From Pseudomonas izuensis (GTDB lineage: Bacteria > Pseudomonadota > Gammaproteobacteria > Pseudomonadales > Pseudomonadaceae), in NCBI RefSeq assembly GCF_009861505.1, contig NZ_WTFT01000049.1, forward strand, positions 42,497-106,496: DNA of 64,000 bases, read 5' to 3'. This document shows positions 8,099 through 16,755 of the stretch, in pieces. Positions within the stretch are counted from its first letter, which is position 1. The number at the start of each line of letters is the position of its first letter. The notes beneath the pieces were generated by a model. That model searched no databases. It worked only from the letters and a program-made list of their open reading frames with translations, and was not told where the DNA came from. The position numbers were made by a program, and so were the translations under genes.

Positions 8099-9019
8099 CT
8101 AGCGTTTCATAGTCCAGGACGGATCGTTGGCCATTAACGCAGCTCCCCACTCCGCGAAGGCGCGGACCCGCGCAGACAAATGCCGCGTCGAGGGGTACAC
8201 AAGGCTGATGGGCATGCCCGCCATCTCCCAGTCAGGCAGGACCTCAATCAACGTCCCCGCCTGAAAAAGGAGGCTCGCCTCCGCGCGTGGCACCGAAATG
8301 ATGCCAAGACCTGCCAACCCGGCCGCGATGTATGCGTTCGCATTGTTGAACCGCATTGCCGGCCTCTGTTCGACCCGGTAGCTGTCGTCGCCTTGATGAA
8401 GCACCGGAATCAACTGCCTGCCTGAGACGGGAAAGGTAAAACCTAGAAATCGCTGAAGCTGCAAATCGTCCGGCATAAGAATGGGCTTGGCGTTCATAAG
8501 GTAGACAGGCGACGCGCAGAGGCAGAACGGCATCATCCCCACGAGGCGACACACCAAATCCTGATCTGTGACCAGTCCACCCCGGAAGGCACAGTCGATG
8601 CCTTCTTGCACGAGATCAACCACCCGTTCGCTGCAACCGATATCCAGTTCAATCTGTGGATGCCGCGCCATGAACTCCGGTAGCGATGGAATGATGAGAT
8701 GTGTAGCGATACCAGAAGGCATTTCGACCCGCACCCTGCCACGGGCCACGCTACGGCTCTGAGCAACTGACGTCTCCAGTTCGTCGAGATCATCCAACAC
8801 CGTGCGGGCGCGCTCGTAGTATGCCGCTCCGTCGGTTGTCGGTGTCACACGACGCGTGGTCCGGTGCAGCAGCTTTACACCCAGCAGTGATTCCAGCCCT
8901 TGAATCTGACCGGATATGGTGGTCTTGGCGACATTCAGTGCCTCCGCCGCCCGGGTGAAACTCCCCACCTCCACTATCCGGCAGAAGGCGCGCATTGCTT
9001 CTAATCGATCGAAGGCCAT
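8099..9019 (-). CDS. LysR-family transcriptional regulator
   Basis: A 306-residue regulator; the helix-turn-helix is at about residues 18-40 (SFTRAAEALNVAKTTISGQIQGLE), followed by the effector-binding domain (GRVRVEMPSGIATHLIIPSLPEF). The ATG at 9019 gives MAFDRLEAMRAF, the usual beginning for this AaeR/DmlR-like group; a longer frame to 9055 adds atypical residues. It is divergent from the intact CMD-cupin pair, 115 bp apart, and probably controls them. Its 5' end lies against the right copy of the repeat at 9061. Confidence 0.88.
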   Translation of the reverse strand: MAFDRLEAMRAFCRIVEVGSFTRAAEALNVAKTTISGQIQGLESLLGVKLLHRTTRRVTPTTDGAAYYERARTVLDDLDELETSVAQSRSVARGRVRVEMPSGIATHLIIPSLPEFMARHPQIELDIGCSERVVDLVQEGIDCAFRGGLVTDQDLVCRLVGMMPFCLCASPVYLMNAKPILMPDDLQLQRFLGFTFPVSGRQLIPVLHQGDDSYRVEQRPAMRFNNANAYIAAGLAGLGIISVPRAEASLLFQAGTLIEVLPDWEMAGMPISLVYPSTRHLSARVRAFAEWGAALMANDPSWTMKR

Positions 9020-9060
9020 GATTATCCGAGTTAACGCACAGTAAAAACGATTCAAGCCAG

Positions 9061-9233
9061 TTTATCCGCAGAATTTCGTCCAATAAAGTCGACTCCAGTG
9101 CCGAGAACCGTCGGCCACTTTGGAGAAATTAGCGATGGGTTCCAAACGCCTCAACTACTACCAAGCCGCTCCGCAAGCCATGAAGGCCATGCTCGGTCTC
9201 GAGAAAGCCGCATCCGAGTCGGTACTGCCACGC
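9061..9233 (+). repeat. imperfect direct repeat, right copy (partner 7380-7552)
   Basis: Right-hand copy of the ~173-bp repeat. Here it leads into the intact CMD gene, so this is the functional junction. It contains the likely promoter region shared by LysR and CMD. Confidence 0.75.
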
Positions 9234-9584
9234 TCCTTGCGTGAGTTGGTAAGGATTCGCGCTTCACAGATCAATGGATGCGCTTACTGCATCGACATGC
9301 ACACCAGCGACGCGACCAAGGAGGGCGAAAGTCTTCGGCGCCTGATGGCAGTGAGCGCCTGGAGGGAAACCCCCTTCTTCGACGCGCGGGAGCGCGCCGC
9401 CCTGCTGTGGACCGAGACGCTGACGCTGGTTGCCACTTGCCATGCACCGGACGAAATCTACGAGCAGGTGGCCGCTGTATTCAGCGCACAGGAGCTGTCC
9501 GAACTGACCTTCGTCATCGCCGCGATCAACGCCTGGAACCGCTTCGGCGTCGGGTTTGCGATGCAGCCGGAGCAAGCCTCATGA
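9135..9584 (+). CDS. carboxymuconolactone decarboxylase family protein (AhpD-like)
   Basis: A 149-residue all-helical CMD-fold protein. It carries the peroxidase-type motif GCAYCIDMH with C49, C52 and H56, which in AhpD-like members is a redox-active thiol pair; this fits alkylhydroperoxide reduction better than true lactone decarboxylation. The ATG at 9135 has GGAGA eight bases upstream. Its stop overlaps the cupin start by 4 bp (ATGA), implying translational coupling, and a LysR gene is divergent. Confidence 0.88.
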   Translation: MGSKRLNYYQAAPQAMKAMLGLEKAASESVLPRSLRELVRIRASQINGCAYCIDMHTSDATKEGESLRRLMAVSAWRETPFFDARERAALLWTETLTLVATCHAPDEIYEQVAAVFSAQELSELTFVIAAINAWNRFGVGFAMQPEQAS

Positions 9585-10006
9585 ACCTGCTGATCAAGTC
9601 GATCGGAATCGCGCTCATGGGGTTGCTCAGTACGGTCGCCCTGGCCCATGGAAGCGGCGATGGTGCCGGAGACGAGGTGGTCACACCCGTCGCCCAGACT
9701 GAGTTGCCGCTCAAGATTTTCAAGCGCGCCACTGCGCTTCGCGTCGACTTTGCACCCGGAGCCACCTCGACGGCGCATCGCCATCCTGGGCACGTTTTCG
9801 TGGTGGTGCTCCACGGTGAAGTGGAATCAGCCCTCGACGGCGAGGCCCCGCAACGCTTCAAGGCAGGAGACGCTTGGTACGAGAGCCCCGGCCAATTGCA
9901 CCGCATCACCCGCAATGCCAGTTCGTCCGAACCGGCTTCATTGGTGGCTTGGTTGCTGTCGGACGGTCAGGAAGCACTGGTCCAGCCCATTCAACTGAAA
10001 CCGTAA
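9581..10006 (+). CDS. secreted cupin-domain protein
   Basis: A 141-residue single cupin with an N-terminal signal peptide (LLIKSIGIALMGLLSTVALAHG). The cupin metal motif is visible as TAHRHPGHVFVVVLHGEVESAL (His residues and a Glu) and the second motif as GDAWYESPGQLHRI. The start ATG lies inside the stop of the CMD gene. Co-expression with the AhpD-like protein suggests a role in peroxide or quinone-type stress or in turning over a small metabolite, but this is inference. Confidence 0.85.
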   Translation: MNLLIKSIGIALMGLLSTVALAHGSGDGAGDEVVTPVAQTELPLKIFKRATALRVDFAPGATSTAHRHPGHVFVVVLHGEVESALDGEAPQRFKAGDAWYESPGQLHRITRNASSSEPASLVAWLLSDGQEALVQPIQLKP

Positions 10007-10147
10007 TTCGAAGTTTTCCGGCATTACTGCATCCCGCACTCGAGTGGGACGCAAGGCCTGGGTATGCACAAAAATTAGCGCTCTCACAGAACTTCACTGG
10101 GTACGAGAGCGCCGCCGGTACTCGAACTTCACGCTCTGGAGATTGAT

Positions 10148-10357
10148 ATGAAAACGCTCAAAGCCTTGTTCATCTGTGCACTGGTGGGTATCGCATCCCC
10201 CGTATTCGCCGAAGGTGGTAGCGACCGTTTGATCGCGCAGAGCGATACCCGCCAAGCCTCTACCATCAACGACTGGGTAGTCCTCAGCGCGTTTCCCTTC
10301 AAGTTGTTCCGGTGGGCCGGAAACCCGCGTGCCGGGGTGCTTGTTCTAACCCCTTAA
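10148..10357 (+). CDS. small secreted protein with EGGSDRLI motif
   Basis: A 69-residue product with a clear signal peptide (MKTLKALFICALVGIASPVFA) and a mature start EGGSDRLIAQSDTRQAST. The EGGSDR motif at the signal-cleavage site recurs in the partial gene at 63847; I recall it as common in small exported Pseudomonas proteins of unknown role. GGAG at 10137 supports the ATG. The C-terminal half (PFKLFRWAGNPRAGVLVLTP) does not resemble the usual family tail, so the gene may be truncated or frameshifted. Confidence 0.62.
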   Translation: MKTLKALFICALVGIASPVFAEGGSDRLIAQSDTRQASTINDWVVLSAFPFKLFRWAGNPRAGVLVLTP

Positions 10358-10449
10358 GGACTTCGTCAGGCGTTGATTACGGCCTAATGAGTATGACCAG
10401 ACAGTAACTCTTTTATGCCCCGCAAACACAATGCGGACGGAGAACTAAT

Positions 10450-11619
10450 GTGAACAATCCCAACTGGTTCAAAGAACTTTCTGTCCGGAACTACTTCCCA
10501 TCAACTGGAGGCCAGCTCCCTGCCATCGCCCTACTGGCAACCCTGTCTCTGGCGTTGACCGCCTGCAAGGAAGGTGTGGCCGACTCCAAGGTTTCGGCCG
10601 TGGCGCCCAGTGTCGATGTCGCGCGAGTCGTGCATAAGGAAACCCAACAATGGAGCGAATTCAATGGGCGGATTACCGCTACCGACGCGGTTGAGATTCG
10701 TCCGCGGGTCAGTGGCTACATTCGCCAGATCGCATTCGAGGAGGGCAGCGAGGTAAAGCGCGGCGACCTGCTCTTCGAGATCGATCCTCGTCCCTTCGAA
10801 GCTGAACTGAATAGTGCACTGGCCCGGCTGGAACAGGCCCAAGCAGTGTTCACGCTAGCCAGGACCCAGGACCAGCGCGCCCAGCGACTGCTACCCACAA
10901 ACGCCATTTCCCGGGATGCTGCCGATACCAAGCGGTCAGCCCTGCTGCAAAGCGAAGCCGCGGTTAGAGAAGCCAAAGCCGCTGTCGCGGTAGCGAAGCT
11001 CAATGTGGAGTTCACTAAGGTCCGTTCGCCCATCGACGGCAAGGTGAGCACCGCGCAACTGACCCTCGGCAACCTGGCCGTCGCCGACCAGTCGGTGTTG
11101 ACCCGGGTCGTATCCATCAACCCTATCTACGTCTACTTCGACCCGGACGAGAAAAGCTTCCTGAACCATGCGCGGGACCAGGAAACTGAGTCCGGGCTCT
11201 CCGTCCGCGTGGGCTTGGCGAACGAAGAAGGTTTCCCACATTCGGGCACTGCAGACTTCCTCGACAACGTGCTTGATCCCCAGACCGGCACCATCCGAGC
11301 GCGAGCCACCCTGGACAACTCCCAGCGCAGGTTCACGCCCGGCCTGTTTGCGCGGGTGCGCTTGGCCAACGTCGGCAGGACAGAAGCCATCCTGGTGAAC
11401 GACAAGGCGATCCTGACGGACCAGGACAAGAAGTACGTGTATGTACTGGCCCTCGACAACACCGTCAGTCGCCGGGACATCATTCTCGGCGGGCTGACCG
11501 ACGAAGGCTTGCGCATCGTTACGAAAGGCATTTCCAGAGATGACCGCGTCGTGGTCAACGGCCTGCATCGGATACCCATACCGGGCTCCGCTGTGACCCC
11601 CATCGAAGTTACCATGTAG
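10450..11619 (+). CDS. RND efflux periplasmic adaptor (membrane fusion protein)
   Basis: A 389-residue AcrA/MexA-type lipoprotein. The lipobox ALTAC puts the lipidated Cys at residue 39. The lipoyl half-motifs and hairpin follow (VRPRVSGYIRQIAFEEGSEVKRGDLLFEIDPRPF, then a coiled coil, then VRSPIDGKVSTAQLTLGNL). The start is GTG 10450, with GGAG at 10439; the ATG at 10448 is out of frame. It links the pump encoded 16 bp downstream to an outer-membrane channel. No outer-membrane factor gene follows, so it must borrow one, possibly the OprN-like protein at 24.7 kb. Confidence 0.92.
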   Translation: MNNPNWFKELSVRNYFPSTGGQLPAIALLATLSLALTACKEGVADSKVSAVAPSVDVARVVHKETQQWSEFNGRITATDAVEIRPRVSGYIRQIAFEEGSEVKRGDLLFEIDPRPFEAELNSALARLEQAQAVFTLARTQDQRAQRLLPTNAISRDAADTKRSALLQSEAAVREAKAAVAVAKLNVEFTKVRSPIDGKVSTAQLTLGNLAVADQSVLTRVVSINPIYVYFDPDEKSFLNHARDQETESGLSVRVGLANEEGFPHSGTADFLDNVLDPQTGTIRARATLDNSQRRFTPGLFARVRLANVGRTEAILVNDKAILTDQDKKYVYVLALDNTVSRRDIILGGLTDEGLRIVTKGISRDDRVVVNGLHRIPIPGSAVTPIEVTM

Positions 11620-11635
11620 CCGCAGGTAAGCCGTC

Positions 11636-14600
11636 ATGAACATCTCGAAGATATTCATTGAAAAGCCCATCTATGCGATTGTCCTTTCGCTGGTGATTTT
11701 CGCGCTGGGCCTGGTTTCCATTCCACAGCTTCCGGTGGGCGAGTATCCGGAAGTGGTGCCGCCCAGCGTGGTAGTGCGTGCCGTCTATTCCGGCGCCAAT
11801 CCCAAGGAAATTTCGGAAACTGTCGCCACTCCGCTGGAGGAAGCTATCAACGGGGTCGAGGGGATCATGTACATGAAGTCCGTCTCGGGCTCAGACGGCA
11901 CTCTGCAGATCATCGTGACTTTCCTTCCTTCGGTAGACCCTGATACCGCTGCGGTAAGGGTGCAGAACCGGGTCAACCAGGCAACGAGCCGGCTACCAGA
12001 GGAAGTGCGCCAGTATGGCGTTACCACCCAGAAGCAGTCACCTACGCCTCTGATGTATGTGAGCCTCTTCTCCGAGGACCCGAAGTATGACTCCCTGTAC
12101 CTGCGCAATTATCTGACCCTCAACGTCAAGGACGAGCTTTCCCGAATCCAGGGCATCGGTAACGTCGGGCTTTACGGTGCCGGCGACTACGCTATGCGCG
12201 TCTGGCTGGACCCGGACAAGCTGGCATCCCGTGGGCTCGCTGTGTCCGACGTGGTGAACGCGATCCGCGAACAAAACGCCCAGGCTTCCGCTGGCCAGCT
12301 CGGCGCGGAGCCCTCCCCGAGTTCCACGGACTTTCTGATCCCCATCAGCGTGCGAGGCCGGTTGAAAACCGCAGACGAGTTCAAGCAGATTGTGCTCAAG
12401 GTGGGTGATCAGGGTCAGGTCGTGACCGTGGCCGATGTGGCGCGTGTCGAATTGGGCTCCGGCGACTACACCATGCGCGTCCAGAAGAACGGCCAGCATG
12501 CCACCACCGTTGGTGTCTTCCTTACTCCGGGAGCCAATGCCTTGGAGGTGGCCAACGCGGTGTATGCCAAGCTCGACAAATTGTCCACCGATTTTCCCGA
12601 AGGCGTCGAGTATCAGGCAGTGTGGGACCCGACAACCTTCGTGCGGGACTCGATCAGTTCTGTACAGACGACCCTGATCGAAGCCGTGTTCCTGGTCATC
12701 CTGGTCGTCATCCTTTTTCTGCAGACCTGGAGGGCCTCACTCATTCCTCTGGCAGCGGTGCCGGTGTCCGTCGTCGGCACCTTCTTGTTCCTGCTTCTGC
12801 TGGGCTACTCAATCAACACCCTGACCCTCTTCGGCCTGGTACTGGCGATTGGCATCGTAGTCGACGACGCCATTGTGGTCGTCGAGAACGTTGAGCGTTA
12901 TATCGCCGAAGGGTTCACGCCCAAGGCGGCCGCCCACAAGGCCATGCAGGAAGTGTCCGGCCCAATCATCGCCATTGCGCTGGTGCTCTGTGCCGTCTTC
13001 GTACCAATGGCGTTCCTATCGGGGATTACCGGGGAGTTTTACAAGCAATTCGCGGTAACCATCGCAATTTCCACGGTCATTTCTGCGATCAATTCACTGA
13101 CCCTATCGCCCGCCCTGGCCGCCAGGCTGCTGGTACCCCATGGCGTGCCGAAAGACAGGTTCGAACGGCTGATCGCTGCTTGCTTCGGCTGGCTCTTCAA
13201 ACCGTTCAATCGCTTCTTCCTGAAAAGCTCCGACGGCTACGGTCGATCGGTGTCAAGGACGCTTGGATGTCGGGGTACTTTCCTGTCGCTCTATCTGGTG
13301 CTGCTGGGCGGCACGGCATACCTGTTCAATCAGGTTCCCTCTGGCTTCATCCCGACCCAGGACAAGCTCTACCTCTTCAGTGGCGCGCAACTTCCCGGCG
13401 GTGCCTCGCTTTCCCGCACCGCCGAAGTGGCGCGGCAGATGAGTGACGCGGCTCGCTCCACGGAAGGGGTCGATTTGGTATCCGACTACATTGGCTTCAA
13501 CGCGCTGCAGACGGTGAACACCCCGAACATCTCGGCCTCCTATGTGGTACTCAAGCCATTCTCCGAGCGAACCCGGAGCGCGACGGAGATCACGACGGAA
13601 CTGAATGAAAAATTCTCGAAGATCAAGGGCGGCTACACCTATGCCCTGATGCCGCCACCGATCCAGGGGCTGGGCAACGGCTCAGGCTACTCCCTCTACC
13701 TGAAGGACCGTGCAGGCCTCGGCTTCCCCGCCCTTAACGGCGCGTTGACGCGACTTCAGGCAGAGATCGCCGCAACGCCCGGCATGTTCTATCCAGTGAC
13801 TTCCTACCAGGCCAACATCCCCCAACTCGAGGTTGTGGTGGATCGGGTAAAGGCCAAAGTCCAAGGCGTTTCCGTGAAGGACATCTTCGAAACCTTGCAG
13901 ACTTATCTCGGCGCCGTGTACGTCAACGATTTCAACAAGTTCGGCCGCGTATACCGCGTCATGGTCCAGGCCGATTCGGCCTACCGGCAGAAAGTCAGTG
14001 ACATAGAGAACCTGAGGATGCGCAATAGCCAGGGCGCCATGGTACCCATCTCTTCAATCATACGAGTCGAACAGAGCTTCGGGCCCGACCCGGTCATCCG
14101 TTACAACGGCTATCCGGCTGCCGATCTCATTGGAGGAACCGATCCCACAGTGATGTCATCTTCCGAGGCCATCGAGAAGATCACTGAAATCGCCGCGAAG
14201 ATTTTGCCAGTAGGAATCGAACTGGAATGGACAGACCTCAGCTATCAGGAAGTGTCCCAGTCCAACTCCGCGATCATCGTCTTTCCGGTGGCCATCCTGC
14301 TGGTGTTCGTGACCCTCGCTGTGTTGTACGAAAGCTGGATTCTGCCGTTCTCGGTGATCCTGATCGTACCGGCATCAATCTTCTCTGCGCTCATCGGCGT
14401 CTGGTTGACCGGTGGCGACAACAACATCTTCGTGCAGGTGGGGCTGGTCGTGCTGATGGGACTGGCCTGCAAGAATGCCATTCTGATCGTGGAGTTCGCG
14501 CGGGAACTGGAAATGCAGGGACGAGAAACCCTCGATGCCACCATCGAAGCGTGCCACCTGCGTCTGCGCCCGATCATCATGACCTCAATCGCGTTCATCG

Positions 14601-14821
14601 CGGGGTCCGTGCCATTGCTGCTGGGCCAGGGTGCCGGCGCAGAGATACGTCTGGCCACCGGCGTCACGGTATTTTCGGGCATGCTGGGTGTCACTCTCTT
14701 CGGACTCTTTCTGACGCCAGTGTTCTACGTGGTAATGCGCAAGCTATCCGGAGATTCGATCGCACACCCGTTGGAGGATCGATGCCAAACCGACGAGCCA
14801 CAAGGTGTGCAGGATACATAA
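11636..14821 (+). CDS. RND multidrug efflux transporter (HAE1 family)
   Basis: A 1061-residue inner-membrane proton/drug antiporter of the AcrB/MexB/MexF class. TM1 starts at once (IYAIVLSLVIFALGLVS). The proton-relay aspartates sit in LAIGIVVDDAIVVVENVERY (TM4) and the matching lysine in GLACKNAILIVEFA (TM10). Two large periplasmic loops give the porter domains. The length is normal and I see no break. It is co-transcribed with the adaptor. The only nearby regulator is the LysR gene at 8.1-9.0 kb on the other strand. The substrate is unknown. Confidence 0.94.
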   Translation: MNISKIFIEKPIYAIVLSLVIFALGLVSIPQLPVGEYPEVVPPSVVVRAVYSGANPKEISETVATPLEEAINGVEGIMYMKSVSGSDGTLQIIVTFLPSVDPDTAAVRVQNRVNQATSRLPEEVRQYGVTTQKQSPTPLMYVSLFSEDPKYDSLYLRNYLTLNVKDELSRIQGIGNVGLYGAGDYAMRVWLDPDKLASRGLAVSDVVNAIREQNAQASAGQLGAEPSPSSTDFLIPISVRGRLKTADEFKQIVLKVGDQGQVVTVADVARVELGSGDYTMRVQKNGQHATTVGVFLTPGANALEVANAVYAKLDKLSTDFPEGVEYQAVWDPTTFVRDSISSVQTTLIEAVFLVILVVILFLQTWRASLIPLAAVPVSVVGTFLFLLLLGYSINTLTLFGLVLAIGIVVDDAIVVVENVERYIAEGFTPKAAAHKAMQEVSGPIIAIALVLCAVFVPMAFLSGITGEFYKQFAVTIAISTVISAINSLTLSPALAARLLVPHGVPKDRFERLIAACFGWLFKPFNRFFLKSSDGYGRSVSRTLGCRGTFLSLYLVLLGGTAYLFNQVPSGFIPTQDKLYLFSGAQLPGGASLSRTAEVARQMSDAARSTEGVDLVSDYIGFNALQTVNTPNISASYVVLKPFSERTRSATEITTELNEKFSKIKGGYTYALMPPPIQGLGNGSGYSLYLKDRAGLGFPALNGALTRLQAEIAATPGMFYPVTSYQANIPQLEVVVDRVKAKVQGVSVKDIFETLQTYLGAVYVNDFNKFGRVYRVMVQADSAYRQKVSDIENLRMRNSQGAMVPISSIIRVEQSFGPDPVIRYNGYPAADLIGGTDPTVMSSSEAIEKITEIAAKILPVGIELEWTDLSYQEVSQSNSAIIVFPVAILLVFVTLAVLYESWILPFSVILIVPASIFSALIGVWLTGGDNNIFVQVGLVVLMGLACKNAILIVEFARELEMQGRETLDATIEACHLRLRPIIMTSIAFIAGSVPLLLGQGAGAEIRLATGVTVFSGMLGVTLFGLFLTPVFYVVMRKLSGDSIAHPLEDRCQTDEPQGVQDT

Positions 14822-14934
14822 ACATTGTGAATCCACAGTCGTTAACGGTCCTTCATGACAGGCAGATGTGGCCAAAGGCAGTCGTTCCCAAACCCCATAA
14901 AATCCTGCAAGAAACAGAAGGCCTGCCACGCCAA

Positions 14935-15387
14935 TCACAATGGAAGCGGTCTGTCTTGAATGACCCGCTTCATGACCAGGGTCGAGGTCAGCCGTTGCAC
15001 ATTGGGTAAGGTCGAAAGGCTCTCATCGTAAAGTCTTTGAAAGGCTGGCAAGTCCTGGGCAATGACGTGCAGCAGGTAGTCCGGTTCCCCAAATAACCTC
15101 TGGGCATCGACCACCTGAGGTATATCAATGAGCGCCGTCTCGAACGCCTCGACAGCTTGCCGGTCACCCTCTCGAAGGGTGGCAAACACCATGGCAGAAA
15201 AATTCAGGCCCAACGCGACGGGATCAAGTTGCGCGCGATAGCCCAGCAACACACCGGACTCCTCCAGTGCCCGCACGCGCCGATGGCAAGGAGAGAGGCT
15301 CAGGCCTACACGTTCGGCAAGTTCAGTGACCGAAAGGCGACCATCCTTTTGCAGCTCAGCAAGAATCTTCCGATCAATTCTGTCCAT
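14935..15387 (-). CDS. Lrp/AsnC-family transcriptional regulator
   Basis: A 150-residue leucine-responsive-type regulator: an N-terminal AsnC helix-turn-helix (IDRKILAELQKDGRLSVTELAERVGLSLSPCHRRV) and a C-terminal RAM ligand domain. The ATG at 15387 follows GGGAGA by nine bases. It is divergent from the LysE-type exporter 190 bp away, the classic layout in which an Lrp-type protein senses an amino acid and switches on its exporter. Confidence 0.92.
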   Translation of the reverse strand: MDRIDRKILAELQKDGRLSVTELAERVGLSLSPCHRRVRALEESGVLLGYRAQLDPVALGLNFSAMVFATLREGDRQAVEAFETALIDIPQVVDAQRLFGEPDYLLHVIAQDLPAFQRLYDESLSTLPNVQRLTSTLVMKRVIQDRPLPL

Positions 15388-15576
15388 GTAGAACAATCTC
15401 CCAATCTACAACATCAATACGACCATCTTTGAAAGTTAATTCTAACCATATTTCATTAATCTTCCCCTAACCATTAATGACCGTACACCTCTTAAGAGAA
15501 CCAGAGGGACGGCCTTTGATTTGAGAGGTGGAATGATGAATTACGCGGCGAATCATGAACTGGCTCAGGTGATGCC
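15388..15576. promoter_or_regulatory. divergent Lrp/LysE control region
   Basis: An AT-rich intergenic region between regulator and exporter. The tract at 15436-15479 holds an imperfect dyad (TTAAT...ATTAAT) and a repeated TAACCAT, a plausible Lrp-type operator. The assignment is inferred from position. Confidence 0.4.
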
Positions 15577-16197
15577 ATGACCTTCAGTGTTTTGGTTGCC
15601 TTCTGGGCGGTGTCGATTTTGTTCGTCATCACGCCCGGAGCCGATTGGGCCTACGCAATATCCGCCGGCTTGAAGCATCGAGTCGTCATACCCGCTGTGG
15701 GCGGACTGCTATCCGGCCATTTGCTTGCCACAATGGTGGTAGCCGGTGGTGTTGGCACCCTGGTCGCCAACCACCCTGTGACCCTGTCGGTGCTGACGAT
15801 GGCTGGGGCGGGTTACCTGCTTTGGTTGGGCATCAACATGCTCGTGTCCCCTTCCACACCGCACGTGGTGGATGAAGTTCAGGCGTCAGGCTCATGGACG
15901 CGCTGGGCGCTCAAAGGGCTTTGTGTCAGCGGGCTGAATCCAAAAGTGTTCCTGCTGTTCCTGGCGCTCCTGCCTCAATTTGCCGACGCCACTGCACCTT
16001 GGCCTGTACCGATGCAGATGATTGCGCTCGGGCTCGTCCACACGTTCAGTTGTGGCGTGATCTACCTTCTGGTCGGATTTGGCTCGCAGGTTGTTCTTCG
16101 GGCACGCCCAGCCGCCGCTCACCTCGTCAGTCGTTTTTCTGGAGCGGCCATGATCCTCATCGCAGTGGCTTTGTTTGCCGAACAACTGCTGGGTTAA
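15577..16197 (+). CDS. LysE/RhtB-family amino-acid exporter
   Basis: A 206-residue inner-membrane protein with about six helices and the family signature VITPGADWAYAISAGLKHR near the N-terminus, then GYLLWLGINML and the central LKGLCVSGLNPKVFLLFLALLPQF. It should export an amino acid or homoserine-lactone-like compound. The divergent Lrp gene is its likely regulator. The ATG at 15577 has AGGTGA just upstream. Confidence 0.92.
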   Translation: MTFSVLVAFWAVSILFVITPGADWAYAISAGLKHRVVIPAVGGLLSGHLLATMVVAGGVGTLVANHPVTLSVLTMAGAGYLLWLGINMLVSPSTPHVVDEVQASGSWTRWALKGLCVSGLNPKVFLLFLALLPQFADATAPWPVPMQMIALGLVHTFSCGVIYLLVGFGSQVVLRARPAAAHLVSRFSGAAMILIAVALFAEQLLG

Positions 16198-16212
16198 TGC
16201 ACCTTCACAGGG

Positions 16213-16455
16213 ATGACTTTCGCATTCAAACGACCTGTGTATGCGGGAGAACAGAGCACCTGCCACTGGCTCATCGCTGATATTGATGAACGGGGTCACG
16301 CAAAGGCCGAAGTCAGGATAGTCAATGCAGATGGTGTCACTGTACTGGAGGCGACGACTACTGGTGTGCTGCCAGGAATTGAGGAGCGTGAACGCCTCAC
16401 TCAGATACTCTCTGAGGGAGATCCTACCAATGGCACAGTCCGGTCCACGAGTTGA
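16213..16455 (+). pseudogene. 5'-truncated MaoC-like hotdog protein
   Basis: Eighty residues (TFAFKRPVYAGEQSTCHWLIADIDERGHAKAEVRIVNADG) resemble only the C-terminal half of a MaoC-type acyl dehydratase; the N-terminal catalytic half (the Asp/His dyad region) is missing and the sequence before it is the exporter's 3' end. It is either a fragment left by a deletion or a very short hotdog protein. It ends just before the DUF2986 gene. Confidence 0.55.
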
Positions 16456-16542
16456 CTGCCTGAAATGGGTCAGAAGCGGACAGGATCTGGTTTAATATTC
16501 AAGCTGATATCATTCAAGAATTTACAAGCCGAGCAGAAAAAC

Positions 16543-16704
16543 ATGAATCGTCGCAAAAAAATAAATCAGCTGTTAAAGGCAAACGCCAAAAAGGCCAGTG
16601 CCAAACTGGCACCGAAAAGCAAGCCTAAATACATTTGTAAAGCTGACCGATTGAAACTGGCTGCCGAATCCAGTCTCGACTCGAGCATTACCCCTGAGAG
16701 CTGA
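16543..16704 (+). CDS. DUF2986 small basic protein
   Basis: A 53-residue Lys-rich protein (MNRRKKINQLLKANAKKASAKLAPKSKPKYICKADRLK) matching what I recall of DUF2986, a short uncharacterised family of gamma-proteobacteria. No signal peptide or membrane helix. The charge (many Lys, few acids) suggests RNA or ribosome contact, but no function is established. The start is chosen for the family N-terminus; a longer in-frame extension to 16465 has no support. Confidence 0.7.
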   Translation: MNRRKKINQLLKANAKKASAKLAPKSKPKYICKADRLKLAAESSLDSSITPES

Positions 16705-16755
16705 TCCCTTTAGCTTGAACACCACCGGAATCTACAGGCATTCCGCAGGAACACC

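Noticed and set aside
14822..14934. Small gene between the RND pump and Lrp genes
   Set aside because: Only short frames without ribosome sites or recognisable product; treated as plain convergent spacer.
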